DNA from: Theocolax elegans
Taxonomy: Eukaryota > Arthropoda > Insecta > Hymenoptera > Cerocephalidae
NCBI GenBank assembly: GCA_026168455.1
Contig: CM047425.1
Coordinates: 91,205,580-91,269,579, forward strand
Direction: 5' to 3'
Length of the DNA stretch: 64,000 nucleotides
Positions 61,311-64,000 of this stretch are shown one piece after another. The stretch's first letter is position 1. Every line of letters starts with the position of its first letter. The position numbers were made by a program, and so were the translations under genes. Under the pieces are notes generated by a model. It searched no databases. It was not told the origin of the DNA and saw nothing but the letters and a program-made list of their open reading frames with translations.

Positions 61311-61977
61311 TAGTATACATTATCGAAAAAAACTGAAAAATTAAAAAATTGCGAATTAACAGGAGTAATGGTGCACAATTGAATACTTTTATTTATTATA
61401 TTATAAAAGCTATTAAAAGTTTATGCACAAATCCACTGTACTGTTTAAGTCAATTTGGACAAAAAAATTATGATATACAATTATTTGTTTAATATATTTT
61501 TTAAATATTTATTAACATAGTCATTGTTAAAACTATATAGTGATAAATTACAATTAGCTTTCCATTTACATTCAATATACAGTAGTTTTTAATAGTGTTA
61601 TAATATAAAATAAATAATATAAAAAAATGACTACGGTAGTCTAATAAGAAATAGGTAGTCTTTTTATATAAATTTTACAAAAATATTAAAACAACAATTA
61701 CAATTAATTAAATTCATGAATAGGAAAACAGTCAATTGTTAATTCTACACTCCATAGTGAATATTTAAAAATATATATTTATTACTTATTTACAAAATGA
61801 AAATTAAAATAAAAAAAATGATCCTTTGTACTAATTGTAAACATAAAAAACGAGCACCACAATTTGTATTTTAGACATATATATGTTACATCTGCCAAAA
61901 TTGTACAAAACATTTCAATAATTCAGTCAAGTACAAAAAGAATTTAGATATAATTTTATAAATTAGGTAATTCTTAC

Positions 61978-62667
61978 CTTTAAATCTTAAGACAGAAGTT
62001 CCACTTCTCGTATCTATGTATATAGCTCTTCCATTTAAACCACCATGACATTTATTTAATTGCACCGAAATGCAAAGTTGCATGCTAGAAAGTATGTTAA
62101 TTAATTAAGCAATTTTATGTATACAAACTTATTAAAATAAATGTAAAAGCATTGATTGTTAATTAATGCACTGCCATGTTTAAAATTACCAAATTTGTGT
62201 TTTTCCTGAAAATGGAGCTCCACTTAATTCAGTTATTACTCCACATTGTAGACCACTTTCAAAAATTCCTTCTAGTTCAGAACAGCACAATGGAAGATTT
62301 TCTTGCTGAGTTTCATCCTGTATTTAAAAAAATTCGTATTTATAGATTATAGTTTTGAAGAAAATAATAAAACTTTAATTTGTACCTGCCAAATATCCAA
62401 TGCCAAAACTTCAGGTAATTGTAATTGTTTTTCAATTTCTGATAAATTTAAGTTAAACTTTAATAAACTTTCTGAAAAATTGAAAGAAATTACATATACT
62501 TATAATTAGAAAAAGTTTTGTTATAAGTTGTAAAAAATTATAATTCAAGTGAAATTGTTCAAATTACCTTCACTATTTAACAAATCTTCTACATAAAAAA
62601 ACCCTTTTTTATGTAAATCGGATATTAATGTAACTGGTAAATTAAGCGTTGTAATAGGTCGCAACAT
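61978..62667 (-). CDS. RAD51C: RAD51C-like recombinase paralogue, 5' coding exons 1-4
   Basis: Exons 62568-62667, 62386-62471, 62190-62317 and 61978-62084 (minus strand), all GT-AG and in phase, encode residues 1-141 of a 304-aa protein. The start is ATG 62667 (MLRPITTLNLPVTLIS). The N-terminus is a short helix-hairpin-type segment as in RAD51 paralogues. The Walker A motif is GAPFSGKT (95-102), followed by QICMQLCISVQL and GRAIYIDTRSG, which parallel RAD51C's GKTQLCMQLAVDVQ and EAVFIDTEGS. RAD51C works in homologous recombination with RAD51B, RAD51D, XRCC2 and XRCC3; the Drosophila counterpart is thought to be spn-D. Length is shorter than human RAD51C (376 aa). Naming among RAD51 paralogues is probable, not certain. 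Confidence 0.87.
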
Positions 62668-63410
62668 TTTATACAAGAAAATTGGTATTTATACTTGCGT
62701 CGGGCGCTGTCGCACCTTTTGATTCTCTATACATAAATGCTCATATTATATTGCAGCTAGATCACTTTGTGAATTGAGTGAACGACATGTATCGTATACA
62801 AAAGATTCTGCGAATCTTTCATTATAAAGTGTTTTTCGAGTTTTTCGAGTTTTAGTATATCTTTAACTACACGCCATCACCAGTTGCTTACTTTATATAA
62901 AAATATATTAATAAAAAATTAAATTAAAATAGAGAAATTAAAATAATGAAAAAAAAATTATTATTATTAAAAATTATTAATTATTTGAAATATATAATAA
63001 TTATAATTTTGTGTAAGATAAAAAAAATCGAAATAATCGTGTATCTATATGAAGCTCACTTCAAGTACTTTGAAAATACATCTTTAAAAGTTGGCAAGAT
63101 TCTTAGCAGATCATAACCAAAAATTGCTTGATCCGTGTGCGTGTGTATGTGTAGAATGTACGCGTGAATCATTTACCGTATTTGGTATTGAGAGAAGCTC
63201 TCTATAAAGTTAGTAAATTTATTTACATTACTGAGTTAGTAGTATTCCTTATTAATTGCATATTAGATTACTGTATTAGTAAGTTAACTAATTAATAGTC
63301 TTAAATAAATTTAATATTAATGTATATAAGTTTTAAGGCAATTGAAGATTTATTAATTTTATTATGTTTGTGTTCAACTTGTATTTACATCTTACAGATA
63401 TACATTAAAA
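62668..63410. promoter_or_regulatory. Divergent promoter region between RAD51C-like gene and TXNDC9
   Basis: 743 bp separate the two opposite-facing start codons. An acceptor (TTACAG, ending 63397) just upstream of the TXNDC9 ATG shows that TXNDC9 has at least one 5' UTR intron here. That leaves only a few hundred bases for shared regulation. I see no diagnostic core element in the AT-rich sequence. Confidence 0.5.
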
Positions 63411-64000
63411 ATGGAACAAATAATTCAGCAAAAAGTGGTTGAATTAGCCTCACAGGTTGAACAGCAGTTGGATTCAGAGATAGAAAAATTAGATAATTTA
63501 AATATTGATGATATAGAAAAGCTGCGAGAACAACGATTAAAAGATTTAAAAAAAATGCAACACCAGAAACAAATCTGGCTTTCATTGGTACATATTTTCA
63601 TTATTCAAAATTGAAATTTGAATCATATTTTTAATGTTTATTATTTTAGGGTCATGGAGAATATTCTGAACTAAGTGAAGAAAAAGAATTTTTTGATGTT
63701 TGCAAAAAATCAGATAAAGTTGTTTGTCATTTTTATAGAGATGGAAGTGAGCGATGTAAAATTGTTGACATGCATCTTACCCTTCTTTGTAAAAAACATA
63801 TAGAAACACGTTTTGTAAAATTGAATGTAGAAAAATGTCCCTTCTTGACAGGTAATGATAAACAGTTTATTATAATTAATACAGTCTCAAGAGAATTAGT
63901 TCATAGTAATTAATAATTTTAGGACGTCTACGAATAAAAGTAATTCCAACAATAGCTTTAGTAGTAGATAGTAAAACAAAAGATTATATAATTGGATTCA
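63411..64000 (+). CDS. TXNDC9: Thioredoxin domain-containing protein 9 (TXNDC9), 5' exons, cut by the window edge
   Basis: Coding exons 63411-63587, 63650-63851 and 63923 onward (runs past 64000) join in phase. The N-terminus is a coiled-coil-like helix ([34 protein letters not shown]). The thioredoxin-fold part follows: [68 protein letters not shown]. This matches human TXNDC9 closely. The active-site region has a single Cys instead of CXXC, as in the family, so redox activity is not expected. TXNDC9 is a phosducin-like protein that binds and modulates the cytosolic chaperonin CCT. Confidence 0.95.

Larger units (their letters stand above)
50660..61977 (-). other. 11.3-kb host intron of the RAD51C-like gene, containing two nested genes and a transposon block
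   Basis: The donor is AAAG|GTAAG at 61977 and the acceptor is TTACTTCAG at 50662-50660, both on the minus strand. Phase across it is exact (1 base + 2 bases). Nested inside are the asteroid gene (same strand), the MYND/MSS51-like gene (opposite strand) and a repeat block at about 53.5-59.0 kb. The stretches 50660-51144 and 61311-61977 are AT-rich with nothing recognisable. Confidence 0.8.

Overview
The window looks like AT-rich nuclear DNA from an insect, most likely a hymenopteran. That is an inference from AT-rich introns broken by CpG-rich islands, GT-AG spliced genes, and protein sequences close to insect families. There are no operons, Shine-Dalgarno sites or CRISPR arrays. Six protein-coding genes can be supported, plus the 5' part of a seventh that leaves the left edge.

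Left part (1-37.9 kb): the minus strand carries the start of a receptor tyrosine phosphatase of the Ptp10D type. A signal-peptide exon (36559-36645) joins in phase to the first fibronectin-III exon (1734-1980) across a 34,578-bp intron. That intron holds no other gene I can support. It contains CpG-rich islands (possible enhancers or alternative promoters) and many mobile-element remnants: a 383-bp element flanked by TTAA, a 2.07-kb tandem duplication, a 1.36-kb fold-back element, a 714-bp element with related ends, a 5S-rRNA-derived SINE with a 16-bp target duplication, and a 579-bp fold-back element.

Middle (40.1-49.8 kb): SLC33A1 (acetyl-CoA transporter, minus strand, 8 coding exons, 510 aa) and annexin B9 (plus strand, 324 aa) lie back to back. 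The annexin gene has two alternative 54-bp last coding exons, each encoding a complete C-terminus.

Right part (50.0-64.0 kb): a RAD51C-like recombinase paralogue (minus strand, 7 coding exons, 304 aa) is split by an 11.3-kb intron (50660-61977). Inside that intron lie an intronless asteroid gene on the same strand, a MYND zinc-finger gene with an MSS51-like C-terminus on the opposite strand, and a 5.5-kb block bounded by about 470-bp inverted repeats and packed with smaller elements. Upstream, RAD51C shares a short divergent promoter region with TXNDC9, whose 5' exons run off the right edge.

Gene calls rest on reading translated exons, splice consensus and phase continuity against remembered family sequences. 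No database search was run.
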